Numbered from the stretch's first letter, positions 46,205 to 55,167 are shown. The stretch is DNA of 64,000 nucleotides from Paucilactobacillus vaccinostercus DSM 20634 (GCF_001436295.1 NZ_AYYY01000025.1:297033-361032); one strand, 5' to 3'. Made by a program: numbers and translations. The notes: generated by a model from the letters alone, not told the origin.

Positions 46205-47098
46205 CTATTGTTGGTTGAGTTGAGTTTGAATGGTTTTTCTAACGAGTTGAACTGGCATATCCTGTCCTGTCCAAAATTTAAAACTGAGAGCGCCTTGATA
46301 AATCAGCATTCCAAGACCGTTAAATGTTTGACAGCCTTTTTGTTTGGCGACTGATAAGAACTGTGTTTCAAGTGGCGAATAAATGACGTCGCACACAACA
46401 TGGTGTGCGTTGAGCTGAGCTAAAACACCAGGTGGCGCAGGCATTTGGGCTTGGTAGTCGCCCATCCCCAGGTTCGTTGCGTTGACAATCAAGGTACTTC
46501 GAGCCACGACCGTTGTCATTTGGGCAACATCATCATAGTCGACAAGGCGCACCTTCGTTGAACGCCCTTTGGCCATCGTTGCGAGTTGCTGTGCTACCTG
46601 CTCGAAACGTGGGTTGCGACGCTTGAAGACGGTAATTTCAGCCAACTGATGATCAATGCCGGCCTGAATAATTGATAAACCAGCACCGCCGGCTCCCAAA
46701 ACCACCATCGCTTGCTGAGCAACCGTTACCCCTTCTGCAATCAGGTTAGCGAAGAATCCTTCGCCGTCGACACTGTCACCAATGAGATGACCATTAGAAT
46801 TCTTAATCACATTCACAGATTCTAATAATTGGGCCCGCGGTGTAATTTCATCTAGCATCGGAATGATGGTTTGCTTGAAGGGCATTGATAAGTTAACGCC
46901 GCCCAAGTCTAACGCCCGAATTGCTGCAACGCCCTGTGCCAAATCAGCTGGTTGTAAATCAAACGCCAGGTACCGAGCATCAATTTCCCGATTATTGAAG
47001 CTCGTATTGTGCATCAGCGGCGATAAACTGTGGTGCGCCGGATGAGCAAATAATCCGTATAACCTTGTCTGTCCACTAATCTCAATGTTCTCTCTCAT
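46205..47098 (-). CDS. aroE: Shikimate dehydrogenase
   Basis: 297 residues from ATG 47098, which follows GGAGGAGGG; the frame extends 13 codons further into the leader. HSLSPLMHNTSFN (shikimate site), VNLSMPFKQTI with the catalytic Lys, NAD(P) loop VLGAGGAGLSI and the GLGMLIYQGA C-terminus. First gene of the aro operon, directly behind the attenuator. Confidence 0.96.
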   Translation of the reverse strand: MRENIEISGQTRLYGLFAHPAHHSLSPLMHNTSFNNREIDARYLAFDLQPADLAQGVAAIRALDLGGVNLSMPFKQTIIPMLDEITPRAQLLESVNVIKNSNGHLIGDSVDGEGFFANLIAEGVTVAQQAMVVLGAGGAGLSIIQAGIDHQLAEITVFKRRNPRFEQVAQQLATMAKGRSTKVRLVDYDDVAQMTTVVARSTLIVNATNLGMGDYQAQMPAPPGVLAQLNAHHVVCDVIYSPLETQFLSVAKQKGCQTFNGLGMLIYQGALSFKFWTGQDMPVQLVRKTIQTQLNQQ

Positions 47099-47120
47099 GA
47101 TAATTCGCCCTCCTCCAGGT

Positions 47121-47326
47121 AAAATAAAAAGCCTCACAGTGTCCTAACACTGTGAGGCTTCAGTCCACCTATAGAGAGATGGTCATCACCAAATAAAAAC
47201 GCCACACAATGTTATTGTTCAAAATCCTTAACATCTATGTGGCAAATATTTTTTAATATGCTTAAAAACTATTGGTCACTCAGATGCAAACGTGATGTTT
47301 GCGTCTGAGTTAGACTCAAACATCAC
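47121..47326 (-). promoter_or_regulatory. Transcription attenuator of the aro operon
   Basis: After the leader peptide, GTGATGTTTG (47317-47326) can pair with CAAACATCAC (47292-47301). Alternatively ACTCAGACGCAAAC (47297-47310) pairs with GTTTGCATCTGAGT (47278-47291). The two stems share bases and exclude each other. ACTATTGGT inside the leader codons can also pair with ACCAATAGT (47268-47276). Terminator 1 is GCCACA...TGTGGC plus GTTTTT (47195-47243). Terminator 2 is AAGCCTCACAGTGT/ACACTGTGAGGCTT with TTTTTATTTT (47121-47160). Confidence 0.8.
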
Positions 47327-47382
47327 TTCATAAACCAATAGTAATAAAAGCTATTCAATTGTAATAAATTGATACTTCGCAT
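47323..47382 (-). CDS. Aromatic leader peptide of the aro operon
   Basis: A 19-residue ORF, MRSINLLQLNSFYYYWFMK, then TGA. Six consecutive residues are Phe-Tyr-Tyr-Tyr-Trp-Phe, a composition almost diagnostic of ribosome-mediated attenuation for aromatic amino acids. GGAG lies eight bases before the ATG. The stop codon is inside the first arm of the first attenuator hairpin, so ribosome position decides which stem forms. Confidence 0.88.
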   Translation of the reverse strand: MRSINLLQLNSFYYYWFMK

Positions 47383-47413
47383 ATTAAAATCTCCTGTGAA
47401 ATTGATTAAACAC

Positions 47414-47442
47414 ACTTTAACAATAATTAAACTATCTGTCAA
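47414..47442 (-). promoter_or_regulatory. aro operon promoter
   Basis: Minus strand TTGACA (47437-47442), 17 bases, TAAAGT (47414-47419), about 30 bases before the leader peptide start. Confidence 0.8.
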
Positions 47443-47686
47443 CCATAATCTCAAAAAAATTATTGACCCTTGTGAAATTGAATGGGTGTTTTTTTTATAG
47501 CTACATTATAGTAACGAAGTTCAACCAGCCTATTTTCATCTTTTTCATCAAATGAAATTGAAATACGCAAAAATATGACACTTATTTTCATTTAGTCTAA
47601 AAAGCATTAACAAATGTACTGTAATCCGGTATGATAAGACTATTCTTTTTGCATTCTTGAATTTTTTAGTAAATTATTACTAGTGT

Positions 47687-47700
47687 CTAAAGCGCTTTCA
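47687..47700. promoter_or_regulatory. cre-like site upstream of the sugar symporter operon
   Basis: CTAAAGCGCTTTCA contains the perfect palindrome AAAGCGCTTT and matches 12 of 14 consensus cre positions on the minus strand. The surrounding 47443-47757 is otherwise A/T-rich without a gene; it also has a hairpin TTAAAAACT/AGTTTTTAA at about 47711-47733. Confidence 0.6.
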
Positions 47701-47757
47701 TATAGGCGTTTTAAAAACTAATTCAGTTTTTAACAAGCGTTTTTTACTAAAAAATCC

Positions 47758-47802
47758 TTGCCTTTTTAACCATTGTGTTTTACATTAAGGCAAGCGTTTA
47801 CA
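47758..47802 (+). promoter_or_regulatory. Promoter and second cre-like site of the symporter operon
   Basis: TTGCCT (47758-47763), 17 bases, TACATT (47781-47786), followed at once by GGCAAGCGTTTACA (47789-47802), 12 of 14 cre positions. A roadblock or repressing position. CAAGCGTTT also occurs at about 47734-47742. Confidence 0.65.
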
Positions 47803-47837
47803 TCGTTGAACTAATCATTATTAGGGAGTGATTTATT

Positions 47838-48080
47838 TTGGCTAACAACAACGATAAAATCAAAATTGATCCAACGGAATTCGCCAAATTGGTATTGCAA
47901 GGCAGCAACCAGCAACCCGATGAAGCCGACGTCAAGTACATTAAGCGTCAGTTACGTCTGTATCTGGAATCATTGGTGCTGATCGACAACTTTAACGATT
48001 TAGAGGAATCTCGTTTTGACATTGCAAAGGAAACACAACGCGATAAGATCTTGCAAAAGATTATTGAACGCCGCTATTAA
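47838..48080 (+). CDS. Small hypothetical protein ahead of a sugar symporter
   Basis: 80 residues from TTG 47838 with AGGGAG nine bases upstream. Charged and helical, no Cys, no membrane segment (IDPTEFAKLVLQG, DVKYIKRQLRLYLESL, RDKILQKIIERRY). No family recognised. It is first in an operon with the GPH symporter 34 bases downstream, behind a cre-controlled promoter, which suggests a role tied to the transporter or its sugar. Confidence 0.7.
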   Translation: MANNNDKIKIDPTEFAKLVLQGSNQQPDEADVKYIKRQLRLYLESLVLIDNFNDLEESRFDIAKETQRDKILQKIIERRY

Positions 48081-48114
48081 TTGATACAGTCTCATTATTT
48101 GAGGAGGAAAAATT

Positions 48115-49539
48115 ATGAGTCACGCTAAGCAGTATACGTCATATGCGTTAGGGGCCTTCGGACATGATACCTTCTATGCCACGTTAAGTACCTATTTGAT
48201 GCTTTTTGTTACCAGTCAACTATTCGATACCAGCAACCACGCCTTCAATACCAAGATGATCGCCTCGGTAACCACCTTAATGATGGTCATCCGACTGGTC
48301 GAAATTGTCTTTGATCCATTGATCGGTGGAGCCGTTGATAATACCGAAACCCGGTGGGGTAAATTCAAACCATGGCTGCTAGTTGGTGCCCTTGTCAGTT
48401 CAATCATGCTGGCCGTTATCTTCACTGACTTTGGTGGTTTGACCACCAGCAACCCGGTACTTTACCTTGTCCTCTTTGGAATTGCATTTGTTATTTTGGA
48501 TATTTTTTATTCATTCAAGGATATTTCCTTCTGGTCAATGCTCCCCGCACTCAGTGTTGATTCGAAGGTCCGGGCTAAGTTTGGAACAATCGGTCGTTTT
48601 GGTTCCACATTGGGTGCCCAAGGGGTGCCAATCTTTATTTTCCCATTAATCATCTTCTTCTCACAGACCTTCTCCGGCACGTCTGGTGATACCAAAACTA
48701 AGACCGGTTGGTTAGGATTTGCGATTGTCGTTGGTTTGATTTCCTTCTTAGGGGCCTTGGCGACCGCCATGGGAACCAAAGAACAAAAGAACCTGATTCG
48801 GAACAACACCGAAAAAGTTCGTTTCCGCGACGTCTTTAAGGTGATTGGTCAAAACGATCAACTAATGTGGTTGGCTTTGTCATACTTCTTATTCGCCCTG
48901 AGTTATGTGTTGACGAATAACCTGCTCGCCTACTACTTCCAGTATGTTCTCGGACAACCTGGTAAATTCTCACTGGTCGGGGTTATCACCGCCATTCTTG
49001 GTATTATTTCTGTTTCACTGTTTCCTGCCGTTGTCGCCGTTATTAAGCGTCGTGCCATTTACGTCGGCGGCATTATCATGATGTTAGTTGGTTATGCACT
49101 CTTCTTGTTTGCCGGTCAAAACATCCTGATCGTCCTAATCGCCGTTTCAATCTTCTTCTTCCCATACCCAATGATCTTCTTGGCCGCTTTGATGACCATC
49201 ACAGATAGCGTGGAATATGGCCAGTTGAAGAACGGAAACCGGAACGAATCCGTAACCCTTTCAGTCCGGCCGTTGATCGATAAGGTCGCCGGTGCCGTTT
49301 CTAACGGGGTTGTCGGGATCGCTGCCGTTCACTCTGGGATGATTGGTAACGCTAAACCAAGTAGCATTAGCGCCCTGCAATTATTGAACTTTAAATCATA
49401 CATGTTCTACGGGCCAATGGTCTTGATCCTCATTGCCGCATTAATCTATCTATTCAAGGTTCGTCTGACTGAAGACAAACATGAACAGATCGTTAAGGAA
49501 TTGGAAACCAAATTGGAAGCCCAACAAAACGCTAAATAG
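48115..49539 (+). CDS. GPH-family glycoside/pentoside:cation symporter
   Basis: 474 residues, twelve predicted helices. DPLIGGAVDNTETRWGKFKPWLL is the characteristic GPH loop (MelB, XynP, LacS transport domain), and DSVEYGQLKNGNRNES lies in the second half. No C-terminal IIA domain, so not a LacS-type fusion. The substrate is unassigned; disaccharides, xylosides or glucuronides are all possible. GAGGAGG precedes the ATG. Confidence 0.9.
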   Translation: MSHAKQYTSYALGAFGHDTFYATLSTYLMLFVTSQLFDTSNHAFNTKMIASVTTLMMVIRLVEIVFDPLIGGAVDNTETRWGKFKPWLLVGALVSSIMLAVIFTDFGGLTTSNPVLYLVLFGIAFVILDIFYSFKDISFWSMLPALSVDSKVRAKFGTIGRFGSTLGAQGVPIFIFPLIIFFSQTFSGTSGDTKTKTGWLGFAIVVGLISFLGALATAMGTKEQKNLIRNNTEKVRFRDVFKVIGQNDQLMWLALSYFLFALSYVLTNNLLAYYFQYVLGQPGKFSLVGVITAILGIISVSLFPAVVAVIKRRAIYVGGIIMMLVGYALFLFAGQNILIVLIAVSIFFFPYPMIFLAALMTITDSVEYGQLKNGNRNESVTLSVRPLIDKVAGAVSNGVVGIAAVHSGMIGNAKPSSISALQLLNFKSYMFYGPMVLILIAALIYLFKVRLTEDKHEQIVKELETKLEAQQNAK

Positions 49540-49558
49540 TCTCACTAACGAGATAGTC

Positions 49559-49587
49559 AAAAGCGATCGGAAATTCCGATCGCTTTT
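49559..49587 (+). terminator. Terminator after the symporter
   Basis: AAAAGCGATCGGAA pairs perfectly with TTCCGATCGCTTTT around a single A. Confidence 0.9.
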
Positions 49588-49650
49588 CTTATTGAATCAA
49601 TCTCCCATTAATGATACTGTCAAAGAAACTTACCAAAGGAGTCCCACCCT

Positions 49651-50421
49651 ATGCCTACTAATCCCAAAACAATCACCATTGGCACGCTAACACTTGGTCC
49701 TCAGGCCGGCCAGAAAGTGATCGCCCCCATCGTCGCTCGTACTTACGATGACGTTCTCACTCAGGCTCACCAAATCGTTGCCTCAGCAGCCGATATGCTC
49801 GAATGGCGGCTCGATTACCTGACCGACCTAACGGATACGGAGCAACTAATCGCTACCGCCAAAACGCTGCGGACAATCACTGGTCAGATTCCGATTATCG
49901 CCACCAATCGAACCAGTACGGAAGGTGGTCAACGAGACTATCAGGGGCCTGACTATCAGGAAAGCTACACTGCTCTGATCACCCACAAGCTCGTCGACGC
50001 CATCGATATCGAATTTTCACAAGATGACGCGACCTACGACGCATTACATCAACTGGCCAGCGACCACCACGTCACCACTATTTTGAGCCATCACGACTTC
50101 GCCGAAACGCCCGAGAAAGATAACCTCATCTTTTTGTTCGCCCAAATGGCCAAAAAGGCCCCTTCGATTGTTAAAGTTGCGGTTACCCCTCATGCCCGCG
50201 AAGACGTCATGGCACTCATGGATGCCACACTCGCGGCGGATCATCAAATTGAACCGCCCATTATTGCGATGTCAATGGGTCGGTTGGGCCGCATCTCCCG
50301 GTTGGCGGGCGACACGTTTGGAAGTATTGCCACGTTTGGGACGGTTGGTGCCGCCTCGGCACCAGGTCAAGCCTCAGTTGCTGAAATCAAAGCAACCCTC
50401 ACCACATTAGCGCAACAGTAA
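49651..50421 (+). CDS. aroD: 3-dehydroquinate dehydratase, type I
   Basis: 256 residues. EWRLDYL, IDIEFSQDD, ILSHHDFAETP with the catalytic His, the Schiff-base Lys in SIVKVAVTP, and the FGTVGAASAPGQ C-terminal loop are type I features. It supplies the one shikimate-pathway step absent from the aro operon and lies on the opposite strand, apart from the attenuator. AAGGAG precedes the ATG. Confidence 0.96.
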   Translation: MPTNPKTITIGTLTLGPQAGQKVIAPIVARTYDDVLTQAHQIVASAADMLEWRLDYLTDLTDTEQLIATAKTLRTITGQIPIIATNRTSTEGGQRDYQGPDYQESYTALITHKLVDAIDIEFSQDDATYDALHQLASDHHVTTILSHHDFAETPEKDNLIFLFAQMAKKAPSIVKVAVTPHAREDVMALMDATLAADHQIEPPIIAMSMGRLGRISRLAGDTFGSIATFGTVGAASAPGQASVAEIKATLTTLAQQ

Positions 50422-50487
50422 TTAATTCCTATTCTCATTTCAAAGCGTTAAAATGAAGTATCACAATTCAGAAAGGATCTATTTTTA

Positions 50488-51912
50488 ATGCAAAACTTAT
50501 CTGCTTGTACCACCGTCCTCGTCGGCAAACAGGCGACCATTGATGGTTCCACAATGGCGGCCCGCAACGATGACACTTTCCGTCCGCTGACACCCCAAAA
50601 ATTCGTCATTTATCCCGGATTTGACATGAGCAAAACCGTTAAATCCTATAAAAACGGGTTTGAAGCACAAACGCCCGCCCATGGCTACCGCTACCAAGCC
50701 ACTCCTAACGTTGACGTTGTCAACGAAGGCGTCTTCGATGAAAATGGCTTTAACGAACAAAATGTCGGCATGAGTGCGACGGAAAGCGTCTACGCCAACG
50801 AACGGGTACTGGCTTTTGATCCCCTGGTGGCAGACGGACTCGCAGAAGATGCCATGGTCGCCATGGTTCTGCCCTTTATCGATTCCGCGCGGGAAGGTGT
50901 CAGCCGTCTAGGTGACATCATCGCGCAATATGGTTCGCCCGAAGGCAACGGCGTGATCTTTAGTGATCGTCACGACATCTGGTATATGGAAATTGTCACC
51001 GGTCATCACTGGGTTGCCGAACGAATTCCAGACAACGCCTACGCGGCGACCGGCAACCGGGTTGCCATCCAAGAAGTGGACTTTAGCGACACCGATAATT
51101 TCATGTGGTCCGATGGCATTCAAGAATTTGTCAGCGATCATCACTTAAATCCCGATGATCATGGCTGGAACTTCCGCCATATTTTCGGTACTGCCACCGA
51201 ATTCGATCAACACTACAATACACCGCGGCAATGGTACGCCCACAAAATTTTGAACGGGCTCGATGCCGGTGATCCCGAAGACTTTGATCTGCCGTTCATC
51301 GTCATCCCCGATCATAAAATTACCCTGCAAGCAATTGAACAGGTTTTAGGCAGCCACTACAATCAAACCGACTTTGATCCCCTCGGCCATGGCAGTGACG
51401 CTGACAAGCACCGTTACCGCCCAATCTCACTGAGTCGGACCCAAAACTCTCACATCCTGCAAGTTCGTAACGACGCCCCTGAGGCTGCCAGTGCGATCAT
51501 GTGGTTATGCTTTGGCGTGCCCTCATTTGCGCCGTACGTGCCCTTCTTCGGCAATGCCACCGCAACTGATCCTAGCTACGCTCAAACACCAATGCGTCTC
51601 GACATTAGCTTAGACAGTGCCTATTGGATGTATCGGACCCTCTCCATGCTGGTGGAAAGTCACCACGCTCAGTTTATTTCGGCAGATTTGGACTACTTAA
51701 AAGAAGCACGCCAATTCCATTATCAGTTCGTTGATCAAGCAATTGAAGCGGTCCGTGACATGGATACCACTGCAGCAACTGCCTATCTGACACAACAAAA
51801 TCACGCAATGACTCAAGCAATGGCCGATCGGACCAAGCGCCTGATTGAAGACCTGATCATGCACGGATTGGAATTATCTCAACTAACGTTCAAAATGGAC
51901 GAAAATCTATAG
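50488..51912 (+). CDS. pepD: C69-family dipeptidase
   Basis: 474 residues. N-terminal ACTTVLVGKQATIDGSTMAARNDD contains the nucleophile Cys7, exposed after removal of six residues in this Ntn-hydrolase family (peptidase U34/C69, lactobacillar PepD). DIWYMEIVTGHHWVAERIPD is also typical. Cytoplasmic dipeptide hydrolysis. The paralog number cannot be judged here. AAGGATC precedes ATG; a terminator follows. Confidence 0.94.
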   Translation: MQNLSACTTVLVGKQATIDGSTMAARNDDTFRPLTPQKFVIYPGFDMSKTVKSYKNGFEAQTPAHGYRYQATPNVDVVNEGVFDENGFNEQNVGMSATESVYANERVLAFDPLVADGLAEDAMVAMVLPFIDSAREGVSRLGDIIAQYGSPEGNGVIFSDRHDIWYMEIVTGHHWVAERIPDNAYAATGNRVAIQEVDFSDTDNFMWSDGIQEFVSDHHLNPDDHGWNFRHIFGTATEFDQHYNTPRQWYAHKILNGLDAGDPEDFDLPFIVIPDHKITLQAIEQVLGSHYNQTDFDPLGHGSDADKHRYRPISLSRTQNSHILQVRNDAPEAASAIMWLCFGVPSFAPYVPFFGNATATDPSYAQTPMRLDISLDSAYWMYRTLSMLVESHHAQFISADLDYLKEARQFHYQFVDQAIEAVRDMDTTAATAYLTQQNHAMTQAMADRTKRLIEDLIMHGLELSQLTFKMDENL

Positions 51913-51927
51913 GTGACCACCACGATT

Positions 51928-51959
51928 AGTTTACTGCTAAAAGGCAGTAAACTTTTTTT
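51928..51959 (+). terminator. Terminator after pepD
   Basis: AGTTTACTGC pairs with GCAGTAAACT, followed by TTTTTT. Confidence 0.92.
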
Positions 51960-52035
51960 ATCTCACTTCGCGTGCTACAATAGCATTTGTGTCTTTTTAG
52001 TGCGAACGCAAATATATTTATCCGAGGTGATCGAG

Positions 52036-53502
52036 TTGCCATCCATGGCATCTGAAACAAAACCATTAGATCAAAACGGGAAGCCCTACAACCGACTGGC
52101 CCTCGTTTTTACGTTATTAGTCGGTACATTTAGTACTTTTCTGACTTCCACTATGCTCACCACGGCGTTTCCAACCCTGATGAAGTCCTTCAACATTTCT
52201 GCCAATACCGTTCAATGGTTAACGACCGGCTTTATGTTAATGATGGGGATCACGATTCCCATCACGGGCTTTTTCTTGCGACGCTTCGATTCTCGTAAAC
52301 TGTATCTTAGCGCAATGTTGATTTTCTTGGTCGGTACCGTCGTCTGTTACTTTGCACAAACCTTTTATACGATCCTAGCCGGTCGGTTGGTTATGGCCGT
52401 CGGGGTCGGAGTTGCCTCACCGGTTTACCAAACCATCATGACCTCCATCTTTCCGCCGTCCCAACGCGGGGCCGCAATGGGGAGTGCTGGCCTTGTTATT
52501 GGCCTAGCTCCCGCAATCGGACCTACCTTTTCGGGCTGGATTTTAATCCACTACTCATGGCGGATGCTCTTTTTATCCATCATGCCGATTTCAATCATCG
52601 TCATCATCTTGGGAAGTATAACCCTTCGCAAGGTATTGCCCACGAAGGACGCCCCCATCGATTGGTTCTCCGTCCTCCTTTCCGTTGTGGGCTTCGGCAC
52701 CATGCTCTTCGGTTTCTCGATGGTCGGTTCTTACAACTGGTCCGACCCAATCGTCTACGTCAGCCTCGTTGTGGGGGTAGTCGTGATCGCACTCTTTATT
52801 CAGCGGTCCCTCAAAATCAAGAATCCCCTCTTACAATTCAACGTCTTTAAAAGTCCGGCATTCACCCTTTCGTGTATTTTGGTTGCCGTTTCGTTCATGT
52901 CGATGAATGGGTTTACCTTGGTCTTACCCCTGTACCTGCAAACCGTTGGTGGCGAATCGCCACTTGCTTCAGGATTAACCCTTTTCCCCGGTGCCATCGT
53001 CATCGGGGTGATGAACCCCATCACGGGCCGGATTTTTGATCGACTCGGTGCCCGTAACATGGCCATTACAGGGATGTTTCTTCTAACCATCACGACGGCC
53101 GCATTCATTCCGATCACATCCAACACACCGATTTTGTACATTGTGTGTCTCTACATGGTCCGGATGTTTGGGATCTCAATGACCATGATGCCCGTTACTA
53201 CCACGGGAATGAACGCCCTCCCATTAACTCTCATTGGGGATGGGACGGTTGTTAACAACACTGCACGCCAAGTCTTCGCATCCATGGGCACCGCCGTATT
53301 GGTATCTGTCATGTCAAACGTCACCATGAACCATGTTCCTAGCAGTGCCATCGCGAAGGCAACCCCCATCGCCTATCGCCATTTAGCACTCAATGCTAAC
53401 GTCCTCGGCTTTCGTTACGCCTTTGCGATTGCGACCATCTTTGCCTTCGTCGGGTTTGCGCTCACCTTCCTCTTGAAAAAAGACGAAAGAAGGTGGGATT
53501 AA
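52036..53502 (+). CDS. MFS multidrug-type exporter, DHA2 (14 TM) family
   Basis: 488 residues from TTG 52036, chosen for GAGGTG six bases upstream; an ATG three codons on is too far from it, and the open frame further upstream runs through the terminator. About 14 helices. TAFPTLMKSFNISANTVQWLTTGFMLMMGITIP and GAAMGSAGLVIGLAPAIGPTFSGW (motif C, antiporter-type) match EmrB/QacA-like exporters. Followed by a DUF4811 gene with overlapping stop and start. Confidence 0.92.
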   Translation: MPSMASETKPLDQNGKPYNRLALVFTLLVGTFSTFLTSTMLTTAFPTLMKSFNISANTVQWLTTGFMLMMGITIPITGFFLRRFDSRKLYLSAMLIFLVGTVVCYFAQTFYTILAGRLVMAVGVGVASPVYQTIMTSIFPPSQRGAAMGSAGLVIGLAPAIGPTFSGWILIHYSWRMLFLSIMPISIIVIILGSITLRKVLPTKDAPIDWFSVLLSVVGFGTMLFGFSMVGSYNWSDPIVYVSLVVGVVVIALFIQRSLKIKNPLLQFNVFKSPAFTLSCILVAVSFMSMNGFTLVLPLYLQTVGGESPLASGLTLFPGAIVIGVMNPITGRIFDRLGARNMAITGMFLLTITTAAFIPITSNTPILYIVCLYMVRMFGISMTMMPVTTTGMNALPLTLIGDGTVVNNTARQVFASMGTAVLVSVMSNVTMNHVPSSAIAKATPIAYRHLALNANVLGFRYAFAIATIFAFVGFALTFLLKKDERRWD

Positions 53503-54002
53503 TGATTGTTATTTTGCTCTTTATTGGTGCGGTTCTGTTTGCCGCCACCATGATTTTCATGCAACCCAGCTTCAAAAAGAACTGCTGGGTCGCGGTCGGG
53601 CTCATTTTGACACTTGGTAGTATCGGATTGATCGTGCTTAACTATCACAACCACTTTGGGACAACGGAAGTGAAAACCACGATTACCTATCCCCTCACCT
53701 CCAGTAGCCAACACGGTCACCAGCTGTGGTATCGGCAACTCGGCACTAAAAACGAACGGGTTTATCTGTACCAGACTAACCCACTCGTTAAAACATTGAA
53801 AAAGACCAATCCGGCCACCACCACGGTCACGGTCAAACAAAACCAAGCGACCAACCAGCTTAAGATTACGAAGGTCTATCGGGTTTATTCCAGCGAGGAA
53901 CTTCGTATTCTGTTCGGTATTTCGGGAAACGATCACCAATTTGTTCGACAGTACGATCAATTCAGCCTAAAACCGGGTTGGCACGTCGTTAAATTGAATT
54001 AA
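53502..54002 (+). CDS. DUF4811-like small membrane protein
   Basis: 166 residues from ATG 53502, which shares its A with the stop of the MFS gene (TAATG). AAGG/AGGTGGG precedes it. Two N-terminal helices (about 1-18 and 27-46) and an extracellular domain with beta character (TTITYPLTSSSQHGHQLWYRQLG, WHVVKLN). The layout fits the DUF4811 proteins I know to accompany such exporters in lactobacilli; function unknown. Confidence 0.75.
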   Translation: MIVILLFIGAVLFAATMIFMQPSFKKNCWVAVGLILTLGSIGLIVLNYHNHFGTTEVKTTITYPLTSSSQHGHQLWYRQLGTKNERVYLYQTNPLVKTLKKTNPATTTVTVKQNQATNQLKITKVYRVYSSEELRILFGISGNDHQFVRQYDQFSLKPGWHVVKLN

Positions 54003-54025
54003 GCTTGGTTCCTAATTCAAGCGAC

Positions 54026-54061
54026 AAAAAAGACTGAGAAAAAATTTCTCAGTCTTTTTTT
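54026..54061. terminator. Bidirectional terminator
   Basis: AAAAAAGACTGAGAAA pairs with TTTCTCAGTCTTTTTT, between converging genes. Confidence 0.92.
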
Positions 54062-54065
54062 AACG

Positions 54066-55067
54066 CTATTTAAATTCAGCACCGTTCAAAATACGATCAA
54101 TATTCGCTAATTCTGCGGCAGTAAAGTCGAGATGCTGTAAGGCTTGAATATTATCGTCGAGTTGGGCAGTTCTTGATGCACCGACAATCACACTTGAAAC
54201 CGCCTTTTGACGCAGATTCCAAGCGAGCGCCATTTGTGCCAGTGACTGCCCCCGTTGTTGAGCAACCTCATTGAGTTGCTGCGCGATCCGAATGGTCGGT
54301 TCAACCCGGTCTTTCGACAGGAAGGGACTATCCGAACGATTAGCCCGCGAGTCCTCTGGAATACCGTGTAGGTAACGATCGGTTAAGCGACCCTGTGCTA
54401 ACGGACTGAAGACAACCGCCCCCACGCCCTCGTCTTCGAGGACATCCGTGAGCCCATCTTCAATCCACCGGTCAAACATGTTGTACCGGGGTTGATGCAC
54501 AATAAATGGTGTCCCGAGGTCCTTTAATAAAGCAGCCATCTGCTTAGTTTGGTCGGCAGAATAGTTGGAAATACCAACGTATAGTGCCTTGCCATCACGG
54601 ACAATTTGATCTAATGCCCGTGCCGTTTCTTCCATCGGAGTATTCGGATCTGGCCGATGATGGTAGAAAATGTCGACATAGTCGAGCCCCATTCGCTTCA
54701 AGCTTTGATCAAGACTCGCAATCAGATACTTCCGTGATCCCCAGTCGCCATAAGGTCCAGGCCACATAGTATAGCCGGCCTTTGATGAAATCACCATTTC
54801 ATCCCGATAGCTCGTGAGATGATCGTGAAAAATCTTACCAAAGTTTTTTTCAGCAGCTCCCGGTTCCGGGCCATAGTTGTTCGCTAAATCGAAGTACGTA
54901 ATTCCCCGATCGAACGCATCAAAAACTAGCTTTTTCTGATTACTCAGCGGGGTTGTGTCACCAAAGTTATGCCAAAAGCCAAGGGCAATGGCGGAAACTT
55001 TGAGTCCCGATGTTCCTAAATTCCGGTAAAGCATTGTGTCGTAACGATGTTCATCTGCTTGATACAC
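54066..55067 (-). CDS. Aldo/keto reductase, YghZ-like
   Basis: 333 residues from GTG 55067 with GGGAG nine bases upstream, giving the family-typical start YQADEHRYDTMLYRNLG. Catalytic Asp and Tyr lie in FDLANNYGP, Lys in VISSKAGYTMWPGPYG, His in IFYHHRPDP. Resembles the AKR14 (YghZ/methylglyoxal reductase) and Kv-beta-like group; NADPH-dependent reduction of small aldehydes. The frame continues 24 codons upstream without support. Confidence 0.9.
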   Translation of the reverse strand: MYQADEHRYDTMLYRNLGTSGLKVSAIALGFWHNFGDTTPLSNQKKLVFDAFDRGITYFDLANNYGPEPGAAEKNFGKIFHDHLTSYRDEMVISSKAGYTMWPGPYGDWGSRKYLIASLDQSLKRMGLDYVDIFYHHRPDPNTPMEETARALDQIVRDGKALYVGISNYSADQTKQMAALLKDLGTPFIVHQPRYNMFDRWIEDGLTDVLEDEGVGAVVFSPLAQGRLTDRYLHGIPEDSRANRSDSPFLSKDRVEPTIRIAQQLNEVAQQRGQSLAQMALAWNLRQKAVSSVIVGASRTAQLDDNIQALQHLDFTAAELANIDRILNGAEFK

Positions 55068-55121
55068 AATTATCAACTCCCATGACATGTCGTCGTAGTG
55101 CTCCAGCTCCCTATCGCACCC

Positions 55122-55152
55122 ATAAAAAAAGCCGACCATTACTGGCCGGCTT
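55122..55152 (-). terminator. Terminator after araA
   Basis: On the minus strand AAGCCGGCC pairs with GGTCGGCTT (one mismatch), followed by TTTTT. Confidence 0.85.
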
Positions 55153-55167
55153 CATTATATCATTGAA

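Noticed and set aside
53499..53960. 153-codon minus-strand frame opposite the DUF4811-like gene
   Set aside because: The plus-strand gene has a TAATG coupling and membrane helices; the antisense frame has neither a binding site nor a recognisable fold.
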